NCBI GenBank assembly: GCA_019744975.1
Contig: JAIETP010000003.1
Coordinates: 124,001-188,000, forward strand
From: Burkholderiales bacterium
Lineage (GTDB): Bacteria; Pseudomonadota; Gammaproteobacteria; Burkholderiales; SG8-41
DNA: 64,000 nucleotides
Direction of reading: 5' to 3'
Shown: in pieces, positions 16,799-25,253 of the stretch
Layout of the letters: the number at the start of each line of letters is the position of its first letter
How positions within the stretch are numbered: position 1 is the stretch's first letter
Translations under genes and position numbers: made by a program
The notes under the pieces: model-generated
What the model was told of the DNA's origin: nothing
Database searches by the model: none
What the model saw: only the letters and a program-made list of their open reading frames with translations

Positions 16799-17359
16799 TC
16801 AGCGAAAACCCTCGGCGCAGCGGTGGATGGCCTGATTGGTCTCCTGCTTCAGGCATTCCCGTGCATCGAGTTTTGAGCGCGCAGTCAGCGCACGCGGGCC
16901 TGCTTCAGCCGGCGCGGCAGCCACGGCAACAACCACCGGCGCAGGAGCAGCTGGAGCTGGCGTCGCCGCAACAGGCGCAGGAGCGACTGGTGTCGCAGCA
17001 GGTTTCGCCACCAGAGCCGCGTCTTTCGCCGCCGGCGCTGCTTCTTTCGCAGGTTTGGCTGTGGGCGCCGCTTCAGCCGCAGGTTTTGCGGCCACGGCTT
17101 CGGCTGCGGGTTTCGCCGCCGGGACCGCTTCGCCGGTCTTTGCGGCTTCCGGCGCACCACCCGCTGCAGGCGCCTCGGCCGGTTTGGCCGGTGCAGCCTC
17201 GGCCTGCGCAGCCGGCTTGGGCGCCGGCGGTTTGGCCTTGATCACCACCGGCGGCGGGGGCGGCGGGCCCATGAACATGTCCCAGGCCAGCCAGCCGGCC
17301 ACGCCGAGCACCGCGATGCCGGCAGCCGCCATGCCGGCCTTCTTTTTATCCAGATTCAT
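16799..17359 (-). CDS. Single-pass membrane protein with Ala/Pro/Lys-rich linker, unknown function
   Basis: This 186-residue protein starts at the ATG at 17359 (MNLDKKKAG). A membrane helix follows at about residues 8-28 (AGMAAAGIAVLGVAGWLAW), then six prolines. About 100 residues of Ala/Pro/Lys low complexity built of AAKPAAEA-like units come next. The C-terminus is compact with two cysteines (LDARECLKQETNQAIHRCAEGFR, residues split by a helix). Linkers of this kind span the periplasm in TonB, FtsN and SPOR proteins, but no TonB-C or SPOR domain is present. The Cys pair could make a disulfide. It is convergent with glpK and 68 bp from the next gene; its function is unknown. Confidence 0.75.
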   Translation of the reverse strand: MNLDKKKAGMAAAGIAVLGVAGWLAWDMFMGPPPPPPVVIKAKPPAPKPAAQAEAAPAKPAEAPAAGGAPEAAKTGEAVPAAKPAAEAVAAKPAAEAAPTAKPAKEAAPAAKDAALVAKPAATPVAPAPVAATPAPAAPAPVVVAVAAAPAEAGPRALTARSKLDARECLKQETNQAIHRCAEGFR

Positions 17360-17427
17360 TGCCGTCTCCCTTATTTTCGTACTACGCAACCGGTTGTCAG
17401 GATTTCAGGATACTGCAAAACCGCCGT

Positions 17428-18414
17428 TCAGCGTTCGCCGAGCAGCGCCTTCGCCGTGCGTTCGCAGACCCAGGCTTTTTGCTCTTCGGTCAGCCCCGGT
17501 ATGCCCTCCACCGCCGCCGGCACGTCGAGCGGCGCCATGTCGAAGGGATGGTCGGTGCCGATGACCACGCGGTCGGCGCCGACCTGGTCGATCAGGTACT
17601 TCGCCGCCTGCGGATCGTGGGTCAGACAGTCAAAATAAAAACGCTTGAACAGCTCGCGCGGCGGCGTCGCGTTGTTGACCTTGGGTTCCTTGCGCACCTG
17701 GTGGCCATGGCGGAAGCGGCCGATCTGGTACGGAATAAAACCGCCGCCGTGGGCGAGCATGATTTTGAGGTCGGGCATTTCGTCCAGCGCGCCGCTGAAC
17801 ATCAGGTGCGCCACCATCAGCGTGGTGTCCAGTGGGAAACCGACAAAGTTCGACAGGTAATACTCTTCCATGCCGCCGCGGGCCAGGCACTGGTAGGGAT
17901 GAGCGAAAATGAAACAGCCCAGCTGCTCGATGGTTTTGAGCACCTTGCGGAATTTTTTGTCGGCCAGCGGCGTGCCTTCGATCGATGTCGCCAGTTCCAC
18001 CGCCTTGAAACCGTGGGTTTTGACCACCCGCTCCAGTTCGGCAATGGCGGCATCCGGATCCTGCATCGGCAGATGCGCCATGCCGCGCAGCCGTGACGGA
18101 TGTTTCGCCACCATCTGCGCAATGCCGTCATTGGCGAGTTTCGCCGCATGCAGTCCCGCCTCAGCCGACAACCAGTAGAAATAAATCGGCGGGCCGACCG
18201 AGATCACCGACACATCGAGTTTGTTCTGATTCATCCACTCGACCTTGCAGTCGGCGTCATGGAACTCGGGGCTCAGAATTGCCGGACGGCCGTGCACATC
18301 GAAATACTTCTTGCCGTCCTTTTCGGTGATGCTGGTTTGGAAGCGTTTGGGATCTTTTTCCATCGCCGCGATGATGGTCGGCGGGATGACGTGGCTGTGC
18401 AGGTCGTAGCGCAT
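17428..18414 (-). CDS. Amidohydrolase family 2 protein, ACMSD-like decarboxylase
   Basis: This 328-residue TIM-barrel metal enzyme starts with the metal motif DLHSHVIPP. Later barrel residues are FAHPYQ (His), MLAHGGGFIPYQIGR and the terminal Asp in GTDHPFDM. The insertion PEFHDADCKVEWMNQNKLDVSVIS and the block HLPMQDPDAAIAELERVV are typical of aminocarboxymuconate-semialdehyde decarboxylase relatives. These usually perform non-oxidative decarboxylation of aromatic or unsaturated acids. It lies 36 bp downstream of the MmgE/PrpD gene and may be part of the operon 20813-17428 with Bug 5 and the SMP-30 lactonase. The substrate is not determined. Confidence 0.85.
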   Translation of the reverse strand: MRYDLHSHVIPPTIIAAMEKDPKRFQTSITEKDGKKYFDVHGRPAILSPEFHDADCKVEWMNQNKLDVSVISVGPPIYFYWLSAEAGLHAAKLANDGIAQMVAKHPSRLRGMAHLPMQDPDAAIAELERVVKTHGFKAVELATSIEGTPLADKKFRKVLKTIEQLGCFIFAHPYQCLARGGMEEYYLSNFVGFPLDTTLMVAHLMFSGALDEMPDLKIMLAHGGGFIPYQIGRFRHGHQVRKEPKVNNATPPRELFKRFYFDCLTHDPQAAKYLIDQVGADRVVIGTDHPFDMAPLDVPAAVEGIPGLTEEQKAWVCERTAKALLGER

Positions 18415-18450
18415 GGCTTTTTGATTCCGGTGGGTTGAGAAAAACCGCGG

Positions 18451-19830
18451 TTATTTTACTTGGAGCAAGGACCGCAAAACACGCGCATCGCGTACGCGCT
18501 CGATATTCCATACCGTATCAATGAGACGCGTGGTACGGCGCGGCCCGATCACCGGCAGCAGCAGGTCGCGGGCCTTGGCCTCGACTTCGGCGCGCGGCAT
18601 CGGATTCGCCGCGGTACCGCGCACCGCTTTGGTGTGGTGACGCAGGCGGCGGCCGTCGCGGGTGGTGACTTCGACAATGGCCTGCGTGGTTTTCGCCCGG
18701 CCCAGTGCCGCGCTGCCCTGCAGCGTGATGCGGTTTTTAATTGCCAGCACCTTTGGATCGCGCACCCGGCGGTCGTCATGTGCTGATGCGAAGCTGATAT
18801 CGCCATCGAGCAGCATCACCGCCGTCAGGTGCTGGATGTTGATGCTGGCCATGGTGCGCTGGTTGACCGTACGTGCGCCCTGGTCGTCGATGGTGATCAC
18901 CACGCGCTCAACATCGGCAGCGGTGATCCGGTGCTTGTACATGATATTCAGTACCGCATCGATCGGCGCCTGGATCGGGTAACCGATGGCCCAGCGTTTG
19001 ATCGAGGTGTTCATGATTTCCCAGGTTTTGCCGAGGCCACGAACGAGTTTTTCCGGGTCCGCGGTCAGGCCGTGGGCATGGAAAAAACTGCGGTCGCCGT
19101 CGAATACGTCCTCGACTCCTGTGAACTTCATCGAAGCCATCAGCGCCGCGGTGACGCCGTTCCGCGCCGGCATGCCGCCGAAATCAAAAGCCTTCTCGAT
19201 ATGTTCGATGTCGCGCGCCCAGCACGACAGGCCCGAGGCCTGCTGTGCGGTGTACGACAGCAGGTAACGCGTCTGGTCGATGTTGAGCCTCATGATCGCC
19301 GCTCCTGCCGCGGCAGCGCCAAACATATGGCCGAAGCTGTGCGTGGAATGGCCGCGTTCACGGAAACGTTCAATGCCCAGCGCGATCGACATCCTTGCGC
19401 AGACGTCGTAACCCAGCACCAGCGCGCGCAGCAGTGCCGTGCCCCCTGCCCGCTCGCGTTCGGCCAGCGCCAGCGCCGCGGGCACCACGCCGCAACCCGG
19501 ATGCACCAGCGCGAGGTAATAGGTGTCGTCGGTTTCATCGGCATGGGCATGCATGCCGTTGGCCAGCGCGGCGTTGATGGCCGTGGTGACGATGTTGCTG
19601 CCGATGACAGTGGCCTCGGGCACACCGCCCTGGGTTTTGATGAATTCGATGGCGCGCCGGCCCGGCAACAATCGTGAGCCCGACAACATCGCGGACAAGG
19701 TATCAAGCAGATGGTGTTTGGCGCGTTCGGTGACTTTGGCAGGCAGTGCGCGACGGGGTGCTGCGGCGATGTACGCCGCCAGCGCGCGCATCAGCGGTGA
19801 AATGACAGCAGGCTGCTTTTTCTTCAACAT
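18451..19830 (-). CDS. MmgE/PrpD family protein
   Basis: At 459 residues this is a full-length MmgE/PrpD protein, a family that includes 2-methylcitrate dehydratase, cis-aconitate decarboxylase and iminodisuccinate epimerase. Recognisable parts are HHLLDTLSAMLSGS, ANGMHAHADETDD with the paired His/Asp of the active site, GYDVCARMSIALG, THSFGHMFGAAAAGA and KRWAIGYPIQAPIDA. It is clearly different from the PrpD-like protein at 29068. It is 8 bp downstream of Bug 5 and 36 bp upstream of the amidohydrolase. A tricarboxylate or unsaturated dicarboxylate substrate would fit a TctC-type receptor; that is inference. Confidence 0.85.
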   Translation of the reverse strand: MLKKKQPAVISPLMRALAAYIAAAPRRALPAKVTERAKHHLLDTLSAMLSGSRLLPGRRAIEFIKTQGGVPEATVIGSNIVTTAINAALANGMHAHADETDDTYYLALVHPGCGVVPAALALAERERAGGTALLRALVLGYDVCARMSIALGIERFRERGHSTHSFGHMFGAAAAGAAIMRLNIDQTRYLLSYTAQQASGLSCWARDIEHIEKAFDFGGMPARNGVTAALMASMKFTGVEDVFDGDRSFFHAHGLTADPEKLVRGLGKTWEIMNTSIKRWAIGYPIQAPIDAVLNIMYKHRITAADVERVVITIDDQGARTVNQRTMASINIQHLTAVMLLDGDISFASAHDDRRVRDPKVLAIKNRITLQGSAALGRAKTTQAIVEVTTRDGRRLRHHTKAVRGTAANPMPRAEVEAKARDLLLPVIGPRRTTRLIDTVWNIERVRDARVLRSLLQVK

Positions 19831-19838
19831 TAATTGGT

Positions 19839-20807
19839 TTATTCAGGCTGGATGCCGGCGGCCTTGATGACCCTGGCCCATTTTGTGGTTTCACTGCGCA
19901 GGTAAGCGGCGAATTCCTCGGGGCTGCTGCCCACCGGCTCCGCGCCGTCATTGAGCAGGCGCTGCCGCACATCCGGATTCTGCAGCGCTCGCACCACGCC
20001 GGCATGCAGTTTGGTGATGATGTCGCGCGGCGTCGCGGCGGGTGCCAGCACACCGTACCACTGCACGGCTTCGTAACCCGGCAAACCCGCCTCGGCAATG
20101 GTCGGAATGTCATCGGCGCCCGGCGCACGTTTGGTGCCTGTGACGCCCAGCGCACGTATCCGCCCTGATTTGATGTGCGGCTGCGCCGACAGCATGTTGG
20201 GCATCATCACCGGCACATGGCCGGCAATCAGGTCAGTGACGCCGGGGCCCGAACCCTTGTACGGCACATGCAGCATTTTCAGATTGGCCAGCACCAGGAA
20301 CAACTCCATCGACAGGTGCGGGCTGGTGCCGACGCCGGCCGAGGCAAAATTGATCTGACCGGGCCGCGCCCTGGCGAAGGCGACGAATTCCTTCAGGTTG
20401 CGCGACGGCAGCGAGGGGTGAATGACCAGCACATTGGACAAGGCCACCGCCTGCGAAATCGGCGCCAGATCCTTCAGCGCGTCATAGGGAACTTTTTTGT
20501 ACATCGCCGGATTGATCGCCAGCGTACTGATGCCCATCAGCAGTGTGTAACCGTCGGGCGCCGCGCGCGCCACCGCTTCGCCGCCGATCATGGTGCCGGC
20601 ACCCGGGCGGTTTTCGACCACGACCTGCTGGCCGAGGAACTGGGTCAGTTGCGGTGCGAGGATGCGCGCGGAGATGTCGGTGCCGCCGCCCGGTGATGAA
20701 GGCACGATCAGGCGCACTGCACGTGTTGGATACGGGCTTTGCGCCGATGCCGGCAGCGTCATTCCGGTCAACCCAATAAATATCAGTAAGTATTTGATTT
20801 TATTCAT
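19839..20807 (-). CDS. Bug family (TctC-type) periplasmic solute receptor 5
   Basis: A 322-residue receptor. Family blocks are YPTRAVRLIVPSSPGGGTDISAR, VENRPGAGTMIGGEAVARA and APDGYTLLMGIS. The leader is odd: it begins MNKIKYLLIFIGLTG, and the first seven codons, start codon included, lie in a copy of the AT-rich dispersed repeat. The hydrophobic core then continues to LPASAQ. GAGAGG lies 11 nt upstream. It is 8 bp from the MmgE/PrpD gene and 5 bp from the SMP-30 gene, so it sits inside a tight operon. The ligand is unknown but probably matches the substrates of the flanking enzymes. Confidence 0.88.
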   Translation of the reverse strand: MNKIKYLLIFIGLTGMTLPASAQSPYPTRAVRLIVPSSPGGGTDISARILAPQLTQFLGQQVVVENRPGAGTMIGGEAVARAAPDGYTLLMGISTLAINPAMYKKVPYDALKDLAPISQAVALSNVLVIHPSLPSRNLKEFVAFARARPGQINFASAGVGTSPHLSMELFLVLANLKMLHVPYKGSGPGVTDLIAGHVPVMMPNMLSAQPHIKSGRIRALGVTGTKRAPGADDIPTIAEAGLPGYEAVQWYGVLAPAATPRDIITKLHAGVVRALQNPDVRQRLLNDGAEPVGSSPEEFAAYLRSETTKWARVIKAAGIQPE

Positions 20808-20817
20808 TATTTTTATA
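20785..20817 (+). repeat. AT-rich dispersed repeat, copy 3 (at a start codon)
   Basis: The core AAGTATTTGATTTTATT is at 20788-20804, followed by CATTATTTTTATA. The CAT is the start codon of the minus-strand Bug 5 gene, so the element supplies both the initiation site and the first residues of the signal peptide. Confidence 0.8.
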
Positions 20818-21742
20818 CCTCTCCGAGGTGGGAATACAGCAGCTTGCCGGCCACCGGCATTGCCGCCGTCAAAATCTCGCCGCGATAGGAATCAACAACG
20901 TACAGGGTTTTGCGGTCCGCGCCGCCGTACGCCATGTTGGTCATGCGATTGCCTTTGTTGCGGCTTTGTACGCGGCACAGCGCTTCGCCGAGCGGACTGA
21001 ACAGCCAGACGATGCCGGGCCGCGCATGCGCCACGGAAAGATTGCCGGCCTCGTCCATCGCCAGTCCGTCGGGACCATGGATGCCCGGCAGCACCGCGAA
21101 CACACCCGCCTTGGAAATGCCGCCGCCTTTCAGCGGGCAATGCCACATGCAGTTGGCGCGGGTCATCGCCACATACAGTACCTTGTCCTGCGGATCGAGC
21201 ACGATGCCGTTGGGGCTGGGGCCGTTGCTGATCAGGCAATCGAGACGGCCGTCAACGCCGTGGCGGTAGACACGCCCCGTCGGGTCATGGATGCCGGTCT
21301 GCCCCTGGTCGGTGAAATAGAGATCACCGTTGCGCGCAAAAGTCAGGTCGTTGACGCCCTTGAAACCTTCGGACTGGTTGTGGGTCAGGAAGTCCTCGAC
21401 GCGGCCGGTCTTCGGATCGCAGCGCAAAATGCCGCGGCGATAATCGGCGATGTAGATCGAGCCGTTCTGATGAATGGCAATGCCGTTGGGCCAGCCGTCG
21501 TATTCGGCGGCGACATCAAATTCGCCTTTGGGTGACATGCGCAGGATGCGGCCGTACGGTATGTCGACCATGTACAGATTGCCCGTGCGGTCAAAGGCCG
21601 GACCTTCGAGAAAACAATCGAGTTTCGACCCGGGGTGATTGGCATCAATCCAGCTGGACGGCGCGCCGCCCTTCCTCAGGCGGTCGGGGACCGCGGCAAA
21701 TACATCGGCCTCGATCAGCCGCGGCGGTTCAAAAAAAGACAT
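20813..21742 (-). CDS. SMP-30/gluconolactonase-like beta-propeller hydrolase (paralogue A)
   Basis: This 309-residue six-bladed propeller is likely a metal-dependent lactonase. It shows LEGPAFDRTGNLYMVDIPYGRI with the first metal Glu, GVNDLTFARNGDLYFTD (Asn/Asp ligands), PSPNGIVLDPQ and GPDGLAMDEAGN with the catalytic Asp. The ATG at 21742 (SFFEPPRLIEADVFAAVP) matches the start of its paralogue at 28071. Both share MSFF-PPR and the order of every metal motif. It lies 5 bp upstream of Bug 5. Lactonases of this kind often open sugar-acid lactones ahead of dehydratases. There is no signal peptide, so it is probably cytosolic. Confidence 0.85.
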   Translation of the reverse strand: MSFFEPPRLIEADVFAAVPDRLRKGGAPSSWIDANHPGSKLDCFLEGPAFDRTGNLYMVDIPYGRILRMSPKGEFDVAAEYDGWPNGIAIHQNGSIYIADYRRGILRCDPKTGRVEDFLTHNQSEGFKGVNDLTFARNGDLYFTDQGQTGIHDPTGRVYRHGVDGRLDCLISNGPSPNGIVLDPQDKVLYVAMTRANCMWHCPLKGGGISKAGVFAVLPGIHGPDGLAMDEAGNLSVAHARPGIVWLFSPLGEALCRVQSRNKGNRMTNMAYGGADRKTLYVVDSYRGEILTAAMPVAGKLLYSHLGEV

Positions 21743-21786
21743 GCTTGATGCTCCGTTGGATCGTGGTTTCACTTTACTCAGGGGTG

Positions 21787-21816
21787 ACTCATTCAGCCAC
21801 AACTCATTCAGCCACA
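21787..21816. repeat. Perfect 15-bp tandem duplication over a stop codon
   Basis: ACTCATTCAGCCACA occurs twice without interruption (21787-21801, 21802-21816). On the minus strand each copy reads as the end of the Bug 6 gene (Val-Ala-Glu-stop). The last codons and stop have been duplicated downstream of the functional stop. Confidence 0.9.
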
Positions 21817-22787
21817 ATCTTCGCCGACTTGATGATTTTGGCGTACAGCGGAATTTCCTCGCGCACGATCTTGGCCAGACCTTCCGGCCCGCCGACCACC
21901 ACATCGGCGCCGAGTTTGGCAAATCGTTCACGAAAATCCGCGCTCTGCACGGCGGCAGCCAGATCACGCTGCATTTTGCTGATGGTTTCCTGCGGCGTGC
22001 CGGCCCGGACAAAAATCCCCATCCAGCCGTCGAGGTCGAAAGCCGGCAGTGTCGCCCCCACGCCCGGCACATCCGGCAATACCGAAGCGCCACGCGCCGC
22101 TGAAATGGCGATGGCCCGCACACGTTTGTTCGCGACATGGGGTATCACGCCAACGATATTCGCAAACTGCAGGTCAATCCGGCCGCTCAAGGTATCAATA
22201 AAAGCCGGCGCCGCGCCCTTGTAGGGCACATGATTCATTTTGATTTTCGCCAGGGCCTGCAGATGCTCCATGCCCAGATGCTGCAGATTGCCGACACCAG
22301 CCGAGGCGTAATTGAGCTTGCCGGGATTGCTGCGCGCCAGCGCAATCAACTCCTTGACCGAACGCACCGGCAGCGAGGGATGCACCACCAGCACCATCGG
22401 CGCACCGATGATCTGCGTCACCGGCGCCAGGTCCTTCAGCGGATCGTAGGGGAGATCACGGCGCAAAGAGACGTTGATGGTGATCGGCCCGGAATTCGCC
22501 AGCACCATGGTGTAACCGTCGGGCGGGGATTTCGCCACCACATCGGCGCCGATACTGCCCCCCGCGCCGCTGCGGTTGTCGACCAGCACCTGCTGCCCCC
22601 ACACCGGCGTGAGTTTCTGTCCTACGGCGCGCGCCACTTCGTCGAGTGGACCGCCCGCCGGGTAGGGCACGATAAAGCGCACCGGCTTTACCGGAAATGA
22701 TTGCGCCGACACCGGCAGCACAAATCCCCATGTGGTGACCAGCAACACTGCGACTGCAGTCTGTCTGAAACAGTGACTTCGGTTCAT
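21804..22787 (-). CDS. Bug family (TctC-type) periplasmic solute receptor 6
   Basis: A 327-residue receptor with a leader ending in LPVSAQ. The mature part starts SFPVKPVRFIVPYPAGGPLDEVAR. VDNRSGAGGSIGADVVAK and PPDGYTMVLANSG follow. Two ATGs are possible; the second (22787) was chosen because GGAGGAGAG lies just upstream. GGPLD replaces the usual GGxTD at the ligand loop. It is 86 bp downstream of Bug 7 on the same strand and 61 bp upstream of the SMP-30 gene. Its stop codon lies within a 15-bp tandem duplication. The ligand is unknown. Confidence 0.87.
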   Translation of the reverse strand: MNRSHCFRQTAVAVLLVTTWGFVLPVSAQSFPVKPVRFIVPYPAGGPLDEVARAVGQKLTPVWGQQVLVDNRSGAGGSIGADVVAKSPPDGYTMVLANSGPITINVSLRRDLPYDPLKDLAPVTQIIGAPMVLVVHPSLPVRSVKELIALARSNPGKLNYASAGVGNLQHLGMEHLQALAKIKMNHVPYKGAAPAFIDTLSGRIDLQFANIVGVIPHVANKRVRAIAISAARGASVLPDVPGVGATLPAFDLDGWMGIFVRAGTPQETISKMQRDLAAAVQSADFRERFAKLGADVVVGGPEGLAKIVREEIPLYAKIIKSAKIVAE

Positions 22788-22873
22788 GGCGCTCTCCTCC
22801 ATTGTTCTCCGGCAGGAACCGGGATCAAAGATTGTTGTGGTGATTGTGCGAAAAACCGGATTGCGGCAAACAC

Positions 22874-23845
22874 TTATTCCGCGGGAATGCCGGCTTGCTT
22901 GATGACTTTAGCCCACTTGGTGATTTCAGACTTGATGTACGCCGCGAACGCCGCCGGCGTGCCGCCATCCGGCTCGAAACCCTGCGCCTCCAGACGCTGC
23001 CGTACCGGACCTGCCAGTATTTTGACGGTTTCCGCATGCAGGCGGTCGATCACCGGCTTTGGCGTACGCGCCGGCGCCAGCAGGCCGTACCAGGTGGATG
23101 CCTCATAACCCTTGACGCCGGATTCGGCGATGGTCGGCAGTTCGGGCATCGCCTGCGAACGTTTTGCGGTGGTCACGGCGACCGGCCGAACCTTGCCCGA
23201 TTTCACATGCGGCATCGCGGCAGGCATGGTCGCAAACATGATCTGCACCTGCCCGGAGATGGTTGCGATCAAAGCCGGACCGCCGCCTTTGTAAGGCACA
23301 TGCACCATGTCGATTCCGGCCATGGATTTCAGCATTTCACCGGCGAGGTGCGAGGAACTGCCGACGCCCGCCGACGGAAAATTCAGCGCGCCGGGTTTGG
23401 CTTTCGCCAGCGCCACCAGGTCAGCGACGGTTTTTACCGGCATCGACGGATGCGCGACCAGGATGTTGGGCGTCACGGCGACCAGGCTGACGGGCGAAAA
23501 ATCCTTCACCGGATCAAAGCCCAGTTTTTTGAACAGACTCACGTTCACCGCATTGGGGGCGACATTGCCCATCAGCAGCGTGTAACCATCGGGGATTGCG
23601 CGCGCCGCGAGTTCGGTGCCGATGTTGCCGGTGGCGCCGCCGCGGTTGTCGATGACGACGTTCTGCCCCAGCGACTGCGCCAGTTGTTCGGCCATCACCC
23701 GGCCCACCTGATCGGTGCCGCCGCCCGGCGGATACGCGACAATCATGCGGATCGGCCGCGCCGGCCAGGCGTCAGCGGCAAATACCGCCGGCGCCGCGCC
23801 CATTGCCGTTGTCAGCAATACAAATGTCGTGATCATACGTTTCAC
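22874..23845 (-). CDS. Bug family (TctC-type) periplasmic solute receptor 7
   Basis: A 323-residue receptor translated from a GTG at 23845, preceded by GAGGAG at 7-nt spacing. An ATG three codons later is the alternative. The leader ends in AAPAVFA and the mature part begins ADAWPARPIRMIVAYPPGGGTDQVGR. IDNRGGATGNIGTELAARA has Thr where Gly-Ala is usual, then IPDGYTLLMGN. It lies 43 bp downstream of the Gfo/Idh/MocA dehydrogenase and 86 bp upstream of Bug 6, making a dehydrogenase-receptor-receptor run. The ligand is unknown. Confidence 0.87.
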   Translation of the reverse strand: MKRMITTFVLLTTAMGAAPAVFAADAWPARPIRMIVAYPPGGGTDQVGRVMAEQLAQSLGQNVVIDNRGGATGNIGTELAARAIPDGYTLLMGNVAPNAVNVSLFKKLGFDPVKDFSPVSLVAVTPNILVAHPSMPVKTVADLVALAKAKPGALNFPSAGVGSSSHLAGEMLKSMAGIDMVHVPYKGGGPALIATISGQVQIMFATMPAAMPHVKSGKVRPVAVTTAKRSQAMPELPTIAESGVKGYEASTWYGLLAPARTPKPVIDRLHAETVKILAGPVRQRLEAQGFEPDGGTPAAFAAYIKSEITKWAKVIKQAGIPAE

Positions 23846-23888
23846 GCAGTTCTCCTCGATGATTCTGTTCCGTTAATCCTGACTCTCT

Positions 23889-24974
23889 CTATCGGGCCAG
23901 TGGCAATGTGACGGGTCGGCCGGTGGCAATCGAATGTTCGATGGCCAGCGTCGCCTCCAGATTGATTCGCGCCTCGCGCGGCGTCGCCAGCGAGCAGGGT
24001 TTGCCCATCGCCAGGAAATCCAGCCAGGCGCGTGTTTCGTTGGGTATCGGCCCCCAGAATTCACCCAGTGCCCAGTCCCCCGGCGTGCCGCTTTGCAGGA
24101 ACACCATGTTGACGTGGTGGTCCGGCAGATAGACATGCGGAATGCCCTTGTTGCTGTACATCAGCTGGTCGGTATGATCATCATCGAGAATCATCACGCC
24201 CTCGGTGCCCAGCACTTCGACCCGCGCGGCATGGCCCAGAGCCGGATATTTTTCCGGCAGCGCATAACTGACGCCAAGATTCACCACTGCGCCGTCGTCA
24301 TAAGTAAGGATTGCGTAGCTGACATCGTCAACCTCGGGATAACCCGCGGCCTTCAGCACGCCCTTCTGGCCGCGCGCATACACTTCGACCAGGCGATGGC
24401 CTTCATGCATCCAGTTCATCAGGTCGACGTAATAGGTCAACGCATCCACCACCGGTGTCGCATGGCGGTTGCGGCCGAGCATGGCCAGCGCCTGCGAACG
24501 TGAATTGAACACCCGCGCAGCACCCCCGGTCAGCCTGCCGATGCGGCCCTGGAGTATCTGCTCCTTGGCGATCAGGTAACGTTCCTTGTAGCGGCGGCTG
24601 TAACCGACGTGGACACTGGTGCCGGATTTTTCGATGGCGCTGATCACCCGGTCGGCGTCGGCCAGCGTCAGCGCGATGGGTTTTTCCACCAGCACCGGCT
24701 TGCCCAGTTCCAGCGCCTTGAGTATCGGCGCGAGATGTTCGCCCTCGCTGGTCGACACGATGACCGCGTTGACCTCGGGATGGGCGATGATGGCGTCGTT
24801 ATCGGTGGAGTGCTGCGCGGCGCCGGTTTTCTGCGCCAGGGCGGCAGCCTTTTTGGCGTCCTGGTCGGCCACCGCGATGAAGCGCACCGCCGGATGTCCG
24901 GCAGCCAACTGCGTGCGCAATCCGCCGATGCGGCCGGAGCCGATGACCGCGAGGCCCAGTGTTTTGCGTTCGAT
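23889..24974 (-). CDS. Gfo/Idh/MocA family oxidoreductase, apparently lacking a standard start codon
   Basis: About 361 residues of an NAD(P)-dependent sugar or inositol dehydrogenase-like enzyme. The Rossmann motif is LAVIGSGRIGGL, the second strand gives IAVADQDA, and the cofactor/substrate Lys is in LVEKPIALTL. VDALTYYVDLMNWM holds the active-site helix. The Rossmann strand requires translation to begin upstream of 24920, but that stretch has no ATG, GTG or TTG in frame. GGAGGGG (24978-24984) is followed by ATCATCGAACGC, so the second ATC (24974) looks like the initiation site. This is either a rare AUC start or an ATG changed by mutation or sequencing error. Bug 7 follows 43 bp downstream. 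Confidence 0.72.
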   Translation of the reverse strand: MERKTLGLAVIGSGRIGGLRTQLAAGHPAVRFIAVADQDAKKAAALAQKTGAAQHSTDNDAIIAHPEVNAVIVSTSEGEHLAPILKALELGKPVLVEKPIALTLADADRVISAIEKSGTSVHVGYSRRYKERYLIAKEQILQGRIGRLTGGAARVFNSRSQALAMLGRNRHATPVVDALTYYVDLMNWMHEGHRLVEVYARGQKGVLKAAGYPEVDDVSYAILTYDDGAVVNLGVSYALPEKYPALGHAARVEVLGTEGVMILDDDHTDQLMYSNKGIPHVYLPDHHVNMVFLQSGTPGDWALGEFWGPIPNETRAWLDFLAMGKPCSLATPREARINLEATLAIEHSIATGRPVTLPLAR

Positions 24975-25058
24975 GATCCCCTCCGAAATTCGTGATCCCG
25001 GCCTGCATCCTGCGCCATCACGGAAGTTTCCGGCGGCCCGGCTTTTTTATAAACACGG

Positions 25059-25080
25059 CCGCGGCAAAAGGCCGCGGGAG
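25059..25080. repeat. GC-rich hairpin in a gene spacer
   Basis: CCGCGGC, a short A-rich loop and GCCGCGG form a perfect 7-bp stem upstream of the Gfo/Idh/MocA gene. There is no adjacent T tract in either direction, so its role is open. The rest of the 24975-25253 spacer shows only the terminator at 25184. Confidence 0.6.
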
Positions 25081-25183
25081 CACCGGAGTCTAGCCAAGCA
25101 TACCCGGTGTTACAAGCGGAATGCCGTCAGCGATGGGGGTGTGATGCACACCATGCCACATCATGTGGAATAGCGTGCGAAAT

Positions 25184-25236
25184 AAAAAGGCGCGCCGTGC
25201 GGAGGGGGTGGAGGGGACAGCGGGCGCGGCGCGCGC
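25184..25236 (-). terminator. Probable intrinsic terminator after Bug 8
   Basis: Read on the minus strand, GCGCGCCGCGC and GCACGGCGCGCC pair around a long pyrimidine-rich loop and are followed by TTTTTA. It starts about 18 bp past the Bug 8 stop. Confidence 0.7.
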
Positions 25237-25253
25237 GGAAAACTGGGGAGTTG

